A DNA stretch of 64,000 bases from JADGHX01 sp035760965 (GTDB lineage: Bacteria; Pseudomonadota; Gammaproteobacteria; Steroidobacterales; Steroidobacteraceae): the NCBI GenBank assembly GCA_035760965.1, contig DASTRY010000100.1, forward strand, positions 59,551 to 123,550, read 5' to 3'. Position numbers and translations under genes: made by a program. Each line of letters starts with the position of its first letter. Position 1 is the first letter of the stretch. Positions 16,003 to 25,591 of the stretch are shown here, one piece after another. The notes under the pieces were generated by a model. It made no database searches, was not told where the DNA came from, and was given only the letters and a program-made list of their open reading frames with translations.

Positions 16003-17310
16003 TCATTCGCTGTAGCTGCGCTCCCCGTGCTGCGCGAGATCGAGCCCCTCGCGTTCCTGCTCTTCGCTCACGCGCAGCCCGACCACGAGGTCGATGAGTT
16101 TCAGAACCACGAAGGTACCCCCCGCACACCACGCCGCGGCGGCTACGACGCCCAGTGCCTGCACACCGACCTGATGCGCAAGAGTCATCCCGTCGGCATA
16201 GCCGACGCCGCCCAGACTGGCGTCGACGAATACGCCTGTGAGCAGCGTGCCCAGAACACCGCCGACGCCGTGGACCGGCGAGACGTCGAGCGAATCGTCG
16301 ATGCGCAGCGTGCGCTTGAGGAATTGCGTCGCGAAGAAGCATCCGACGCCCGCCAGCGCGCCGATCACGACGGCGCCGAGCGGTCCGACGAATCCCGACG
16401 CGGGTGTGATCGTGCCGAGACCCGCGACCATTCCGGTCACCACACCGAGCACGCTCGGCTTGCCGTAACGCAGCCATTCGAGCGCCATCCAGGCGAGCGC
16501 GCCCGTCGCCGCGCCGAGATGCGTGACGAGAATCGCCGCGGACGCCGAGCCGTTTGCGGCCAACGCGCTGCCGCCGTTGAAGCCATACCAGCCCACCCAC
16601 AGCATCCCGGCGCCCAGAACCGTGAGCGGCATGTTGTGCGGAGGCATGGGCGTGTGCGGAAACCCTCTGCGTTCGCGGAGTACGAGCGCCGCGACGAGGG
16701 CGGCCACTCCCGCATTGACGTGCACGACGATACCGCCCGCGAAATCGAGCACGCCCATCTTCGCGAGCCAACCTCCGCCCCACACCCAGTGACAGATGGG
16801 CAGATACACGACCACGAGCCACGCGCACGTGAACCAGAGCACCGCGCTGAAGCGCATTCGTTCGGCGAATCCACCGATGACGAGCGCGGGCGTGATGATC
16901 GCGAAGGTGAGCTGGAACATCGCGAACGCGGTTTCCGGCACGGTGCCGGTCACCGCAGCTCGCTCGACTCCCTGGAAGAACCAGGCGCGGCTCAATCCGC
17001 CGATGAACGCCTGCGCCCGACCGCCGTCACCGAAGGCAAGCCCGTAGCCGCCGATGAGCCAGAGGACGCTCACCACGCAGGAGATGACGAAGCACTGCAT
17101 GAGCACCGAAAGGGCGTTCTTGCTGCGGACCAGGCCGGAGTAGAACGCCGCGAGCCCCGGCAACGTCATGAACAGGACCAATGCGGTCGCCGTCAGCAGC
17201 CATGCGGTATCGCCGGAATCCGCCTCCGCCGCCGCGGCGTGCGCGGCGAAGGGAGTCATGCAAACGAGAGCCAGGCGCGCACGGCGCCCGAAGTGAGTTG
17301 AACGCGGCAT
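16003..17310 (-). CDS. amt: Ammonium transporter (Amt family)
   Basis: 435 residues. ATG 17310 has a GGGGGG run upstream and gives a signal peptide (ALVCMTPFAAHAAAAEA); the longer reading to 17439 is not hydrophobic. Eleven membrane helices are expected. Amt signatures include FYSGLVRSKNALSVLMQ and both pore histidines: GGIVVHVNAG and VHGVGGVLGTLLTG. It conducts ammonium into the cytoplasm. A glnK/PII gene, usually adjacent, is not in this neighbourhood. The gene is convergent with the SDR, with only 3 bases between stops. Confidence 0.9.
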   Translation of the reverse strand: MPRSTHFGRRARLALVCMTPFAAHAAAAEADSGDTAWLLTATALVLFMTLPGLAAFYSGLVRSKNALSVLMQCFVISCVVSVLWLIGGYGLAFGDGGRAQAFIGGLSRAWFFQGVERAAVTGTVPETAFAMFQLTFAIITPALVIGGFAERMRFSAVLWFTCAWLVVVYLPICHWVWGGGWLAKMGVLDFAGGIVVHVNAGVAALVAALVLRERRGFPHTPMPPHNMPLTVLGAGMLWVGWYGFNGGSALAANGSASAAILVTHLGAATGALAWMALEWLRYGKPSVLGVVTGMVAGLGTITPASGFVGPLGAVVIGALAGVGCFFATQFLKRTLRIDDSLDVSPVHGVGGVLGTLLTGVFVDASLGGVGYADGMTLAHQVGVQALGVVAAAAWCAGGTFVVLKLIDLVVGLRVSEEQEREGLDLAQHGERSYSE

Positions 17311-17398
17311 TCGCGAGTCCCCCCTGAGCCGGCGCCTCTTCCGGCTGATGCAAGTGCCCGTTGATGAAGTGGTATCGGGCCTCGGGCATTTGACTGGA

Positions 17399-17421
17399 GC
17401 GCCTTGCGGAAAGCAAGGCGC
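17399..17421. repeat. 9-bp perfect stem-loop in the amt/histidine kinase intergenic region
   Basis: GCGCCTTGC (17399-17407), loop GGAAA, GCAAGGCGC (17413-17421). On the minus strand it falls in the amt leader about 90 bases before the start; no T-run follows on either strand, so it is a leader structure or operator more than a terminator. Confidence 0.6.
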
Positions 17422-17509
17422 CCGCCTCGGCTCTGTCAATACAACCTTGGGCCTACGGTTCGGCCTTGACGGCCCTCGTACCCTTCAACGAAAAAGCCCG
17501 CCATGACCG

Positions 17510-19591
17510 ATGCTCGAGCGTAACGTGACCGTGCCGCCCGAACCGGAAGCCGAGGGGACGAGCGGACCCGCCTCACTGCGAACCTGCGGATCGGATTCCG
17601 ACACCTTCGCCGAGGTGTCCCGGCTGGACCGCTTCCTGCTCGACCTGGCGCACGGGCTCGTGCTGCCGGACCCGCTGGCGGCCACGCGGCCCCTCGATGG
17701 GCTGCTGCAGAAGGTGGCGCACGTCCTGCCCATCGACCGCATCATCCTGTGGGAGGTCTCGCCGGCAGGGAGCCGGACGTTCCAGTCGCACCTCTGGGTG
17801 GAGCACGAGGAGCTTGGTCCTCCTCCGGAGCTTGTCGACCTACCCTGGCTCGCCGGCCAATGCCGCCGCGAAAGAATCGTGAATTGGTCGCGGGTACCCG
17901 ACGATCTTCCCGCGGCCGCCTGGGCGGAAAGCGAGTTTGCGCGCCTCACCGGGGTGAGCTCGCTGCTCAGCATACCCGTGGCCGCGGATTCGATGCTGTA
18001 CGTGCTCGCGTTCATCGCCGAACGCACGCGGGTGCGGTGGTCCAGGGCAACGGTCGAGCGGCTGCGACTCGCGGCGATGATTCTGGCGGGGACGCTGGCC
18101 CGCTCGCGCACGGAGTGCAGTCTGCGCGCGTCCGAGGCGCGATATCGCGCGATTCTGCAGGCCTTGCCCGACCTGATGCTGGTCCTGAGCCCGGACGGAA
18201 TCTATCTCGAGTGCCATCGGCGTGACGACTCCGAGCTGCTGCTGGCGCCCGAGTCGTTCATCGGTCGTCGCGTGGACGATGTCTTGCCGGGAGAGCTCGC
18301 GCAGCTCTTCCGTGAAAATCTGGCGGCCGCCGCGCATTCGCAGGGTGTCGTCGAGGCCGAATACTCCATGAACATCGGCGGAGAGCAGCGCCACTACGAG
18401 CTGCGCATGGTCCAGCGCGACGACGGCGCAATCCTCTGCCTCGTCCGCAACATCAGCGAACGCAACCGGGCGGCGCGCCGGCTGCGCGAGAGCGAAGAGC
18501 GCTTTCGCGGAGCCTTCCAGCATTCCGCGATCGGCATCGCCATCGTCGGCCTCGACGGCCGCTGGCTGCAGACCAATCGCGCGAACTGCAGGCTGCTCGG
18601 CTATTCCGAAGCGGAGCTGCTCGCGTCGAGCTTCCAGGCACTCACGCATCCGGACGATCTCGAGCTCAACATGAAGTATCTGCGCCGCGCGCTGGACGGC
18701 GAGATCGATCACTACGAGCTCGAGAAGCGCTACTTCCGCAAGGACGGCCGCATCATCTGGGCGTTTGTGACCGTATCGGTCGTGCGGGACGAGCAGGGCC
18801 AGCCGCTCTACTTCGTCTCGCAGCTGCAGGACCTCACCGAGCGCAAGCAGGCGCAGGCGGAAATCGAGCGCCTGCGCATCGAGCTCACGCGCGTGGGCCG
18901 CGGCATGCTGATGGGGCAGCTCACGGCGTCGCTGGCGCACGAGCTGCTGCAGCCGCTCACGGCCATTGCGAGCAACGCGGAAGCCTGTCAGGCGTGGCTC
19001 GCGCGCAAGCGCTGCGACCGGGTCGAATTGCGGCAGGCGCTCGCGGACATCTCGGCGAGCTGCGCGCGCGGCTCCGCGATCATCGAAAACGTCCGCGAGC
19101 TGCTGCGCAATCGTCCGGCGAAGCGCGAACCGGTGAGCCTGAATCGACTCGCCGAGCAGGTTCAGGAGGTGGCGCGCCCCGAGCTCCTCATGCGCAACGT
19201 GCGGGCGCTGGCGCACTTTGCACCGGCGCTGCCGGAGATCACGGGCAACTCCATCGAGCTGCAGCAGCTCATGCTGAACCTGCTGCTGAACGGCGCCGAA
19301 GCGGTGGAAAGCAGCGCAGGAACGCGCGAGGTGCTGATCGAGACCTCTTCGCGCGCGGACGCGGTGGAGATCGCGGTGCACGATTCGGGACGGGGCGTCG
19401 CGCCGGACATGCTCGATCGCATCTTCGAGCCCTTCTTCACGACGAAGGCCGGTGGTATGGGCATGGGGCTCACGATCTGCGCGGAGATCGTTCGCCGGCA
19501 TGGCGGCACGATCTGGGCGGAGCTGAACGCGCGGGGCGGTCTCACAGTGCGCTGCGCGTTGCCGCGAGGACTCGGGCCGAGCTCTCGCTAG
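17510..19591 (+). CDS. GAF-PAS-PAS sensor histidine kinase (FixL-like)
   Basis: 693 residues, no membrane segment, so cytoplasmic. Order: GAF-like region (about 25-200), PAS 1 (about 203-320, SEARYRAILQALPDLMLVLS), PAS 2 (about 327-455, EERFRGAFQHSAIGIAIV with a PAC ending DLTERKQAQAEI), dimerisation helix with phospho-acceptor H477 (ASLAHELLQPLTAI), then the ATPase domain with the N box (LNLLLNGAEAV), G1 (DSGRGVAPDM) and G2 (GGMGMGLTI). The HELxQPL motif and kinase core are those of FixL-type kinases. No heme-binding PAS residue can be assigned. No response regulator gene is adjacent; the FixJ-like gene at 52102 is a possible partner. Confidence 0.85.
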   Translation: MLERNVTVPPEPEAEGTSGPASLRTCGSDSDTFAEVSRLDRFLLDLAHGLVLPDPLAATRPLDGLLQKVAHVLPIDRIILWEVSPAGSRTFQSHLWVEHEELGPPPELVDLPWLAGQCRRERIVNWSRVPDDLPAAAWAESEFARLTGVSSLLSIPVAADSMLYVLAFIAERTRVRWSRATVERLRLAAMILAGTLARSRTECSLRASEARYRAILQALPDLMLVLSPDGIYLECHRRDDSELLLAPESFIGRRVDDVLPGELAQLFRENLAAAAHSQGVVEAEYSMNIGGEQRHYELRMVQRDDGAILCLVRNISERNRAARRLRESEERFRGAFQHSAIGIAIVGLDGRWLQTNRANCRLLGYSEAELLASSFQALTHPDDLELNMKYLRRALDGEIDHYELEKRYFRKDGRIIWAFVTVSVVRDEQGQPLYFVSQLQDLTERKQAQAEIERLRIELTRVGRGMLMGQLTASLAHELLQPLTAIASNAEACQAWLARKRCDRVELRQALADISASCARGSAIIENVRELLRNRPAKREPVSLNRLAEQVQEVARPELLMRNVRALAHFAPALPEITGNSIELQQLMLNLLLNGAEAVESSAGTREVLIETSSRADAVEIAVHDSGRGVAPDMLDRIFEPFFTTKAGGMGMGLTICAEIVRRHGGTIWAELNARGGLTVRCALPRGLGPSSR

Positions 19592-19694
19592 CATCTTCGC
19601 TTCCTTCTTCAACCCTCCGCTCATCTCGTCAAGAGCGAGCACGGCGCTGCGCGCAGGATGACTCCACGGCACACAGACCATCAGGAGTCATCGC

Positions 19695-20453
19695 ATGAAG
19701 ATCGTAGTGATTGGCGGTACCGGGCTCATCGGATCGAAGCTCGTGGCACTGCTACGGCAACGTGGCCAGGAGGTGCTTGCGGCCTCGCCCGATACCGGAG
19801 TGAACACGCTGACGGGTGAGGGCTTGCCCGAAGCGCTCGCCGGCGCGCAGGTCGTCGTGGACGTCGCGAACTCGCCATCGTTCGAAGATGCGGCGGTCAT
19901 GAAGTTCTTCCAGACCGCGACCCAGAACCTCCTCGCGGCGGAAGCGGCCGCGGGCGTGCGGCATCACGTTGCGCTCTCGATCGTCGGCGCCGATCGGCTG
20001 CCCGACAGCGGATACTTGCGCGCGAAGGTGGCGCAAGAAGATTTGATCAAAGCGGGCGAAACGCCGTACACCATTCTGCGATCGACGCAGTTCTTCGAGT
20101 TCGGCGGCCGCATCGCCGATGAGGGCAGTGATGGGAGCACGGTTCGCGTGCCCGCGGGTGCGTTCATCCAGCCGATCCTTTCCGACGATGTCGTGGCCGT
20201 GCTCGCCGATCTCGCGCTCGGAACGCCGGTGAACGGAACGGTGGAAGTGGGCGGGCCGGAGCGCTTCCGCTTCGACGAGTTCATCTCGCGCGCACTCAGC
20301 GCCAAGAACGACAAGCGCAAGGTGATGGCGGATGCGCACGCGCGCTACTTTGGCACCGAGCTCGCGGAAGATTCGCTGGTGCCCCTCGGCAAGGCGCGCA
20401 TCGGGCGGACGCGCTTCGATGCGTGGGTCCGCAGCGCAAGCCCGTCGCGCTAG
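19695..20453 (+). CDS. NmrA-like / atypical SDR NAD(P)-binding protein
   Basis: 252 residues. The N-terminus VVIGGTGLIGSKLVALLRQRG carries the GxxGxxG dinucleotide motif of atypical SDRs. The rest (YLRAKVAQEDLIKAGETPYTILRSTQFFEF) matches NmrA-like or NAD(P)H-quinone reductase-like proteins, many of which act as redox sensors or weak reductases. ATG 19695 follows the sequence CATCAGGAGTCATCGC, which supplies a ribosome-binding site. A cupin gene follows 34 bases later on the same strand. Confidence 0.78.
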   Translation: MKIVVIGGTGLIGSKLVALLRQRGQEVLAASPDTGVNTLTGEGLPEALAGAQVVVDVANSPSFEDAAVMKFFQTATQNLLAAEAAAGVRHHVALSIVGADRLPDSGYLRAKVAQEDLIKAGETPYTILRSTQFFEFGGRIADEGSDGSTVRVPAGAFIQPILSDDVVAVLADLALGTPVNGTVEVGGPERFRFDEFISRALSAKNDKRKVMADAHARYFGTELAEDSLVPLGKARIGRTRFDAWVRSASPSR

Positions 20454-20487
20454 TGCGGGACGAGCGCGGCAATCGCGAGGAACAGTC

Positions 20488-20883
20488 ATGTCATACATCC
20501 GCGTTCTTGGAGCGGCGCTGGTGCTGGTTTCCACCGCCGTCGCGTCGGAGGCGCCGCAGCCGATCGTGACGCCGCTCATGTCGAAGGATCTCGCCGATGA
20601 GCCGGGCAAGGAGGCGCTGATGCTCGCAGTCGAGTATCCGCCTGGGGCCGTCGAGCACATTCATCGTCACGATGCGCACGCGTTCGTCTATGTGGTGGAG
20701 GGATCTATCGTCATGGGCGTCAGGGGCGGCAAGGAGGTCACCCTCGTGCCGGGCCAGACTTTCTATGAAGGTCCGGCCGACGTGCATACGGTGGGGCGCA
20801 ACGCGAGCGCGACGAAGCCTGCGAAGTTCGTCGTGGTGCTGCTGAAGAAGAAGGGTGTTGCTCCGGTCCTGCCGGCGGAGTAG
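20488..20883 (+). CDS. Secreted cupin-domain protein
   Basis: 131 residues from ATG 20488, with CGAGGAA just upstream. A short signal peptide (RVLGAALVLVSTAVASEA) precedes a single cupin. Metal-site residues are visible in EHIHRHDAHAFVYVVEG and PADVHTVGRN. Small periplasmic cupins of this kind are found beside oxidoreductases, but no reaction can be assigned. It probably shares a transcript with the NmrA-like gene upstream. Confidence 0.75.
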   Translation: MSYIRVLGAALVLVSTAVASEAPQPIVTPLMSKDLADEPGKEALMLAVEYPPGAVEHIHRHDAHAFVYVVEGSIVMGVRGGKEVTLVPGQTFYEGPADVHTVGRNASATKPAKFVVVLLKKKGVAPVLPAE

Positions 20884-20888
20884 CTGAA

Positions 20889-20923
20889 CGCGGGCTCGGA
20901 ACGGTCGCCGCGCCGAGCCCGCG
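20889..20923. repeat. 11-bp GC-rich inverted repeat after the cupin gene
   Basis: CGCGGGCTCGG (20889-20899) and CCGAGCCCGCG (20913-20923) are perfect arms with a 13-base loop, starting 5 bases after the cupin stop. No T-run follows. It may protect or end the transcript in a Rho-dependent way. The remaining 20924-21128 shows no convincing gene. Confidence 0.6.
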
Positions 20924-21128
20924 GATGATCGCGTTCATGCCGGCGCGCCGACGATGCCAGTGCTCGCGAACGTGCTGCTCTCGGCACGTGAGGATCGCCT
21001 CGACATTCGCGCACTCGCCGCGCTGTCGCCGTCAGCCTTGTGGCTGTGGATGCTGGCGCCGTGCTCGGGCAGGTCGGAGCGCAGCTCGCTCCGGCGGAAC
21101 GCTCTTGCTTTGGCGGTTCGTGTCGCCG

Positions 21129-21659
21129 CTATCGCGCGGGATTCACTCGTGCGCGCCGCCAGGCCGCCGGGCTCTCGCCGACGATGCGGCGAAACAAGCG
21201 GGTGAGGTGGGCCTGGTCGGCGAGGCCGCATTCCGCGGCGATGTCGCTGAGCGATCGCTCGGTCGCGAGCATCAGTCCCTGAGCGCGCTCGATGCGCCGC
21301 CGAATGATGTGCTCGTGCGGCGACTCGCCAACGCTGTTGCGGAACGCGACGTTGAAATGAAACGTGCTGAGGCGCGCGATCGCGGCGAGATCGCTGTTTC
21401 GGATCGGCGTGCCGAGATTCGCTTCGACGTGCGTCAGCACCCGCCGCAGCTGCCATGGCGCAAGGCCCTGCCGCACCACGTCCGCGGCGGGTTGGAGTGA
21501 AGTTCTGTCCACACCCTGCAGCATCGCTTGTGCACGCTGCAGGCAAGCGGCCGCATTGCTGTGTTCGTTGCGCAGCGTCTCGTTCAGGGCGGTGGACAGC
21601 TCGACGACTGCGGAGCGCAGCCGATGCAGCGAAACGAGTGTCGTGTCTTCGTCGTACAT
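21129..21659 (-). CDS. AraC-family transcriptional regulator (short form)
   Basis: 176 residues. The C-terminal 100 residues form the double helix-turn-helix (LSTFHFNVAFRNSVGESPHEHIIRRRIERAQGLM, then SLSDIAAECGLADQAHLTRLFRRIVGESPAAWRR). The N-terminal 70 residues are helical and unlike the cupin-type sensor domain of AraC itself. It is 10 bases downstream of the alpha/beta hydrolase gene on the same strand, so the pair is likely co-transcribed. The effector is unknown. Confidence 0.85.
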   Translation of the reverse strand: MYDEDTTLVSLHRLRSAVVELSTALNETLRNEHSNAAACLQRAQAMLQGVDRTSLQPAADVVRQGLAPWQLRRVLTHVEANLGTPIRNSDLAAIARLSTFHFNVAFRNSVGESPHEHIIRRRIERAQGLMLATERSLSDIAAECGLADQAHLTRLFRRIVGESPAAWRRARVNPAR

Positions 21660-21669
21660 AGCCGACTCC

Positions 21670-22491
21670 TCACGTCCGCAGGAATGCCAGCAGATCGGCG
21701 TTCACGTGATCCTGATGCGTGGCGATCAGCCCGTGCGGCGCGCCCGAGTAGGAGAGGTGCCGGGCGCCTTTGATGAGCCGCGCCGCCCGGTGCGCGGACA
21801 CTTCCGCCGGCACGATCTGATCGTCCTCGCCATGCAGAATGAGCGTGGGGACATCGATCTTCGCGAGGTCCTCGGTGAAGTCGGTCTCGGAAAACGCCTT
21901 GACGCACTCGTACGCGTTCTTGAGCCCGCTCTGCATGCTCCAGAGCCAGAATTGCTCGAGCACGCCGGCGCTGACTCGCGCGCCGGGCCGGTTCGCGCCA
22001 TAGAACGCGATGGCGAGATCTTTGTAGAACTGCGAGCGGTCTTGCGCGAGGCCCGCGCGCGTTGCGTCGAAGATCGAGCGCGGCAGTCCTGCGGGGTTCC
22101 AGTCGGTCTGCAGCAGGAAAGGCGGTACAGCGGCGATGAGAACCGCTTTCGCTACGCGCTTGGTGCCGTGACGGCCGATGTAGCGCACGACTTCGCCGCC
22201 GCCGGTCGAGTGACCCACCAGCGTCACCTCGTGCAAGTCCAGCGTTTCGATGACGGTCGCGAGATCGTCGGCGTATCCGTTCATGTCGTTGCCCGACGAG
22301 GCCTGTCCCGAGCGTCCATGGCCGCGCCGGTCGTGCGCCACGACTCGAAAACCGTTCTGCGCCAGAAAGAGCATCTGGCCGTCCCATGCGTCGGCGTTCA
22401 GCGGCCATCCGTGCGAGAACGCGACGACGGGGCCTCGTCCCCAATCCTTGTAATAGATCGGCGTTCCGTCTTTGCTGGTGATGATGTCCAC
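21670..22491 (-). CDS. Alpha/beta hydrolase (non-heme chloroperoxidase / esterase type)
   Basis: 273 residues from GTG 22491, preceded by AGGAGG 10 bases away; the frame stays open upstream but is not protein-like. Domain features: oxyanion loop HGWPLNADAW, DRRGHGRSG, nucleophile elbow GHSTGGGEVVRY (Ser), acid in LHGEDDQIVP and His near PHGLIATH. This is the profile of cofactor-free haloperoxidase/esterase proteins. It is transcribed with the AraC gene and divergently from the large NB-ARC regulator. Confidence 0.85.
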   Translation of the reverse strand: MDIITSKDGTPIYYKDWGRGPVVAFSHGWPLNADAWDGQMLFLAQNGFRVVAHDRRGHGRSGQASSGNDMNGYADDLATVIETLDLHEVTLVGHSTGGGEVVRYIGRHGTKRVAKAVLIAAVPPFLLQTDWNPAGLPRSIFDATRAGLAQDRSQFYKDLAIAFYGANRPGARVSAGVLEQFWLWSMQSGLKNAYECVKAFSETDFTEDLAKIDVPTLILHGEDDQIVPAEVSAHRAARLIKGARHLSYSGAPHGLIATHQDHVNADLLAFLRT

Positions 22492-22726
22492 CGGGTGTGT
22501 CCTCCTGCTTGACCGCGGCAGCCAGCGCCGCCCGCGCAAGCCACTGTGCGCTGGCTTGCGAGCGGCGGCGAGTTGAGCGGTGTTAATCGATGTGAAGCCG
22601 CGAACGACAGAGCCGCGAAATTCACGAGCCGCTTGCACGAGCAGATGGACGTAGGTCGTATTCACCGGACACGCAGCCCGAGGATGCGGCTATTCTCGAC
22701 ATCCACGCGGGGGTTGGAGCACTGCA

Positions 22727-25591
22727 GTGACGGAAGGCCATACTCCGGGCGGCTCGAGCACACGAGAGGGCGTCATCTCATTCGGGCCGTTCCGGCTCTA
22801 CCCCGCCGCGCGCGCCCTCGAAAAGGATGGGATACCGCTCGCGCTCGGCCATCGAGCGCTGGACATTCTCCTCGTACTCGCAGAGCGACCGGGGGAGGTC
22901 GTCAGTCATCGGGAGTTGCTCACGCGCGTGTGGCGCGATCTCGTCGTCGATCCGAGCAATCTGCGGGTGCATATCAACGGCTTGCGCCGTGCGCTCGGCC
23001 AAGGTGACGGCGATGGCAAGGAACGCTACATCGCGAACATCGTGGGTCAGGGGTACAGCTTCGTTGCGCCGGTGACGCGGGAGTCGGCAAGCGAGTCGCC
23101 GCCGCAACTTCCCGAGTATCCCTGCGGCGCGGCACGCCAGCGTCTTGTCTTACCGCCTGCGCTGACTCGCATGGTCGGCCGCAGCGAGACGGTGCGCGTC
23201 ATCGTCGCGGACCTGATCGCCGAGCGCTTCGTCACGATCATCGGCCCGGGCGGCATCGGCAAGACGACCGTTGCCGTGTCGGTCGCGCACGCGATGGCCG
23301 AGGAATTCAATGGCGGCGTGTGCTTTGTCGACCTGAGCACGGTCACGGATTCCAGGCTCGTGGCCGTGACCATCGCGTCGAGGCTGGGTCTCACCGTGCA
23401 GACCGAGGAGGTGTTGCCCGCGCTGATGCTGTGCCTGCGCGCGCTGCGAATTCTGCTGGTCCTGGACAACTGTGAGCACGTCGTCGAGGCCGTGGCGACG
23501 CTTGCCGAACGAATCTTCCAGGAGGCGCCAGGCGTTCACATTCTCGCGACCAGCCGCGAGGCGCTGCGCGTCGAAGGCGAGCACGCGTTCTGGCTTGCCG
23601 CACTCGAAAGCCCGCCGGCCGACGGCAGCGTCCGAGCGGTGGAGGCTGTCGGCTATCCGGCTGTGGCGCTGTTCATGGATCGCGCGGCGGCCAGCGGCAG
23701 CCATCTCGAGCTGACGGATGACGACGTCGCGGTGGTCGCTGCGATATGCGGCCGCCTGGACGGGATCCCGCTCGCGATCGAATTCGCCGCCGCGCGCGTT
23801 GGGCTGCACGGTCTCGTCGGGACCGCTGAGCTTCTGAAGACACGCTTCGGGCTGCAGTTACCGGGCCGGCGGACTGCCGTTCCGCGCCATCAAACCCTGC
23901 ACGCGCTGCTCGAGTGGAGCTACGGGCTTCTCTCGTCCGCGGAGCAACTCGTCTTGCGCCGGCTAGCGGTCTTCGTCGGCCCGTTCAATCTCGACGCCGC
24001 GCATGCCATTGCGTGCGACAGCGCGTTGGACGCAGCGCAGGTCATCGGTGCGCTCGAAGGTCTGGTCGCGAAGTCGCTAGTGTCCGCAACAACTCCCGGC
24101 GGCGCCACGCGCTATCGGCTTCTCGAGACGACGCGTGTGTACGCGCAGGAAAAGCTCGACGAGAGCAGTGAGAAGGCGGCGATCGCGCGACGACACGCGA
24201 CGTACTTCGCCTCGAGCCTCGCGGCTCTCGAGGACGTCGCGGAGATGAGCGAGCACCTCGGCAACATGCGTGCGGCGCTGGAATGGGCTTTCGGTTCGGG
24301 CGGTGAATCGGCCGAAGTACGCGCGCCGGCGGTCGCGCTCGCAGCGAGCGCAGTGCCCATCTTCCTGGAGTTGTCGTTGCTGCTCGAGTGTTACAAGTGG
24401 AGCGCGGCCGGTTTGGAACGGCTCGACAGCACGACTCGCGGCAGCGAGCAGGAGATGGTGCTCCAGGAAGCCTTGGCGGAATCGGCAACCTGGGCGCTGG
24501 CGAATCACGAGCGCGCGCGCGGCGCGCTCACGCGGGCGGTGGAGATCGCGCAGGACTTGGGCGACACACCTCGTCGCTTCCGACTGCTCGTCGGGCTGCA
24601 CATCTTCCGCATGAGGATCGGCGAGATTCGCGGCTCGCTCGCTGTTGCGGAGGATCTCGCCGCCGCCGCCCGGGCCGCCGGCGACTCGGCATACGGCGCG
24701 CTCGCGGATTGTCTGATCGGCGGCTCGCAGCACTTCCTCGGAAATCAGGAGGCGGCGCGACGGCATCTCGAGCAGGGTCTCTCGATGCAACGGGTGCTCG
24801 ACCTGCGACTGTTCGGACTCGGCACGAGACTCCGAGCGCTCGTCGAGCTCGCCCGGGTGATGTGGATGTCCGGCTTCCCGGATCGTGCCGTCGCGGTGGC
24901 GCGTGAGGCGCTCAGTGTCGCCGAGAAATCCAATCGGCCGCTGAGTGTCTGCTTCTCGTTCGTCTACACGACGCCGCTTTTCCTGTGGTGCGGCGACCAT
25001 CGGACCGCTCGACAGATGCTCGAGAAGCTGATGGCGCATCCGAACTGGCATGCGTTGCCTTCCATGCACGCCACCGGCTTCGCGTTGCTCGGCGCGCTGC
25101 AGATCCGTGAAGGAGAAGTCGCGCACGGCATCGAGCTGGTGCGCCAAGCAGTGGCGAGGCTGCGAGCCGACCGACAGAACCTGCTGCTGATGGGCGCTGT
25201 GCTGACGCTCGCGAAGCGTCTCGCCGGGGTCGGCTGCTTCGACGAAGCGCTCGCGGTCGTGCAAGAGGCGCTGGCCGATACCGGTGCGGACGGGGAGCGG
25301 TCTCACTTGCCGGAGCTGCTTCGAGTGCAGGGCGAGATTCTGTTCACGCGTCCGCAGCCCGATGAAGCGGGCGCGGAGCTGGCGCTCGAACGCTCGCTCG
25401 GCATCGCTCGGGAGCAAGGGGCGCTCGCATGGCAGCTACGGACGGCGACGACGCTCGCGCGCCTGCGAGCGCAGCAGGGGCGAGCGCGCGAAGGCCGCGA
25501 GCGACTGACTGCGATTTATGCGCGATTCACCGAAGGGTTTGACACGCCCGATCTGGTGGAGGCGAGACGGCTTCTCGAAGCGTCGATATAG
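22727..25591 (+). CDS. Winged-helix / NB-ARC ATPase / TPR regulatory protein
   Basis: 954 residues from GTG 22727. Order: OmpR/CadC-type winged helix (about 15-112; FGPFRLYPAARAL to YIANIVGQGYSFVAPV), NB-ARC-type ATPase with Walker A GPGGIGKTT (about 173-181) and Walker B LVLDNCEHV (about 244-252), then a long helical TPR-like region to the C-terminus. The architecture is that of COG3903-type regulators: a DNA-binding ATPase switch gated by a superhelical sensor. Divergent from the hydrolase-AraC pair (235 bases between), which it may control; that is inference. The 3' end is partly duplicated downstream. Confidence 0.8.
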   Translation: MTEGHTPGGSSTREGVISFGPFRLYPAARALEKDGIPLALGHRALDILLVLAERPGEVVSHRELLTRVWRDLVVDPSNLRVHINGLRRALGQGDGDGKERYIANIVGQGYSFVAPVTRESASESPPQLPEYPCGAARQRLVLPPALTRMVGRSETVRVIVADLIAERFVTIIGPGGIGKTTVAVSVAHAMAEEFNGGVCFVDLSTVTDSRLVAVTIASRLGLTVQTEEVLPALMLCLRALRILLVLDNCEHVVEAVATLAERIFQEAPGVHILATSREALRVEGEHAFWLAALESPPADGSVRAVEAVGYPAVALFMDRAAASGSHLELTDDDVAVVAAICGRLDGIPLAIEFAAARVGLHGLVGTAELLKTRFGLQLPGRRTAVPRHQTLHALLEWSYGLLSSAEQLVLRRLAVFVGPFNLDAAHAIACDSALDAAQVIGALEGLVAKSLVSATTPGGATRYRLLETTRVYAQEKLDESSEKAAIARRHATYFASSLAALEDVAEMSEHLGNMRAALEWAFGSGGESAEVRAPAVALAASAVPIFLELSLLLECYKWSAAGLERLDSTTRGSEQEMVLQEALAESATWALANHERARGALTRAVEIAQDLGDTPRRFRLLVGLHIFRMRIGEIRGSLAVAEDLAAAARAAGDSAYGALADCLIGGSQHFLGNQEAARRHLEQGLSMQRVLDLRLFGLGTRLRALVELARVMWMSGFPDRAVAVAREALSVAEKSNRPLSVCFSFVYTTPLFLWCGDHRTARQMLEKLMAHPNWHALPSMHATGFALLGALQIREGEVAHGIELVRQAVARLRADRQNLLLMGAVLTLAKRLAGVGCFDEALAVVQEALADTGADGERSHLPELLRVQGEILFTRPQPDEAGAELALERSLGIAREQGALAWQLRTATTLARLRAQQGRAREGRERLTAIYARFTEGFDTPDLVEARRLLEASI

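Noticed and set aside
17311..17509. A sigma-54 promoter for amt
   Set aside because: GGGCACTTGCA resembles fragments of the -24/-12 consensus, but the spacing between GGCAC and TTGCA is wrong.
20924..21128. A small gene between the cupin and AraC genes
   Set aside because: Several overlapping short frames exist on both strands, none with a ribosome-binding site or recognisable sequence.
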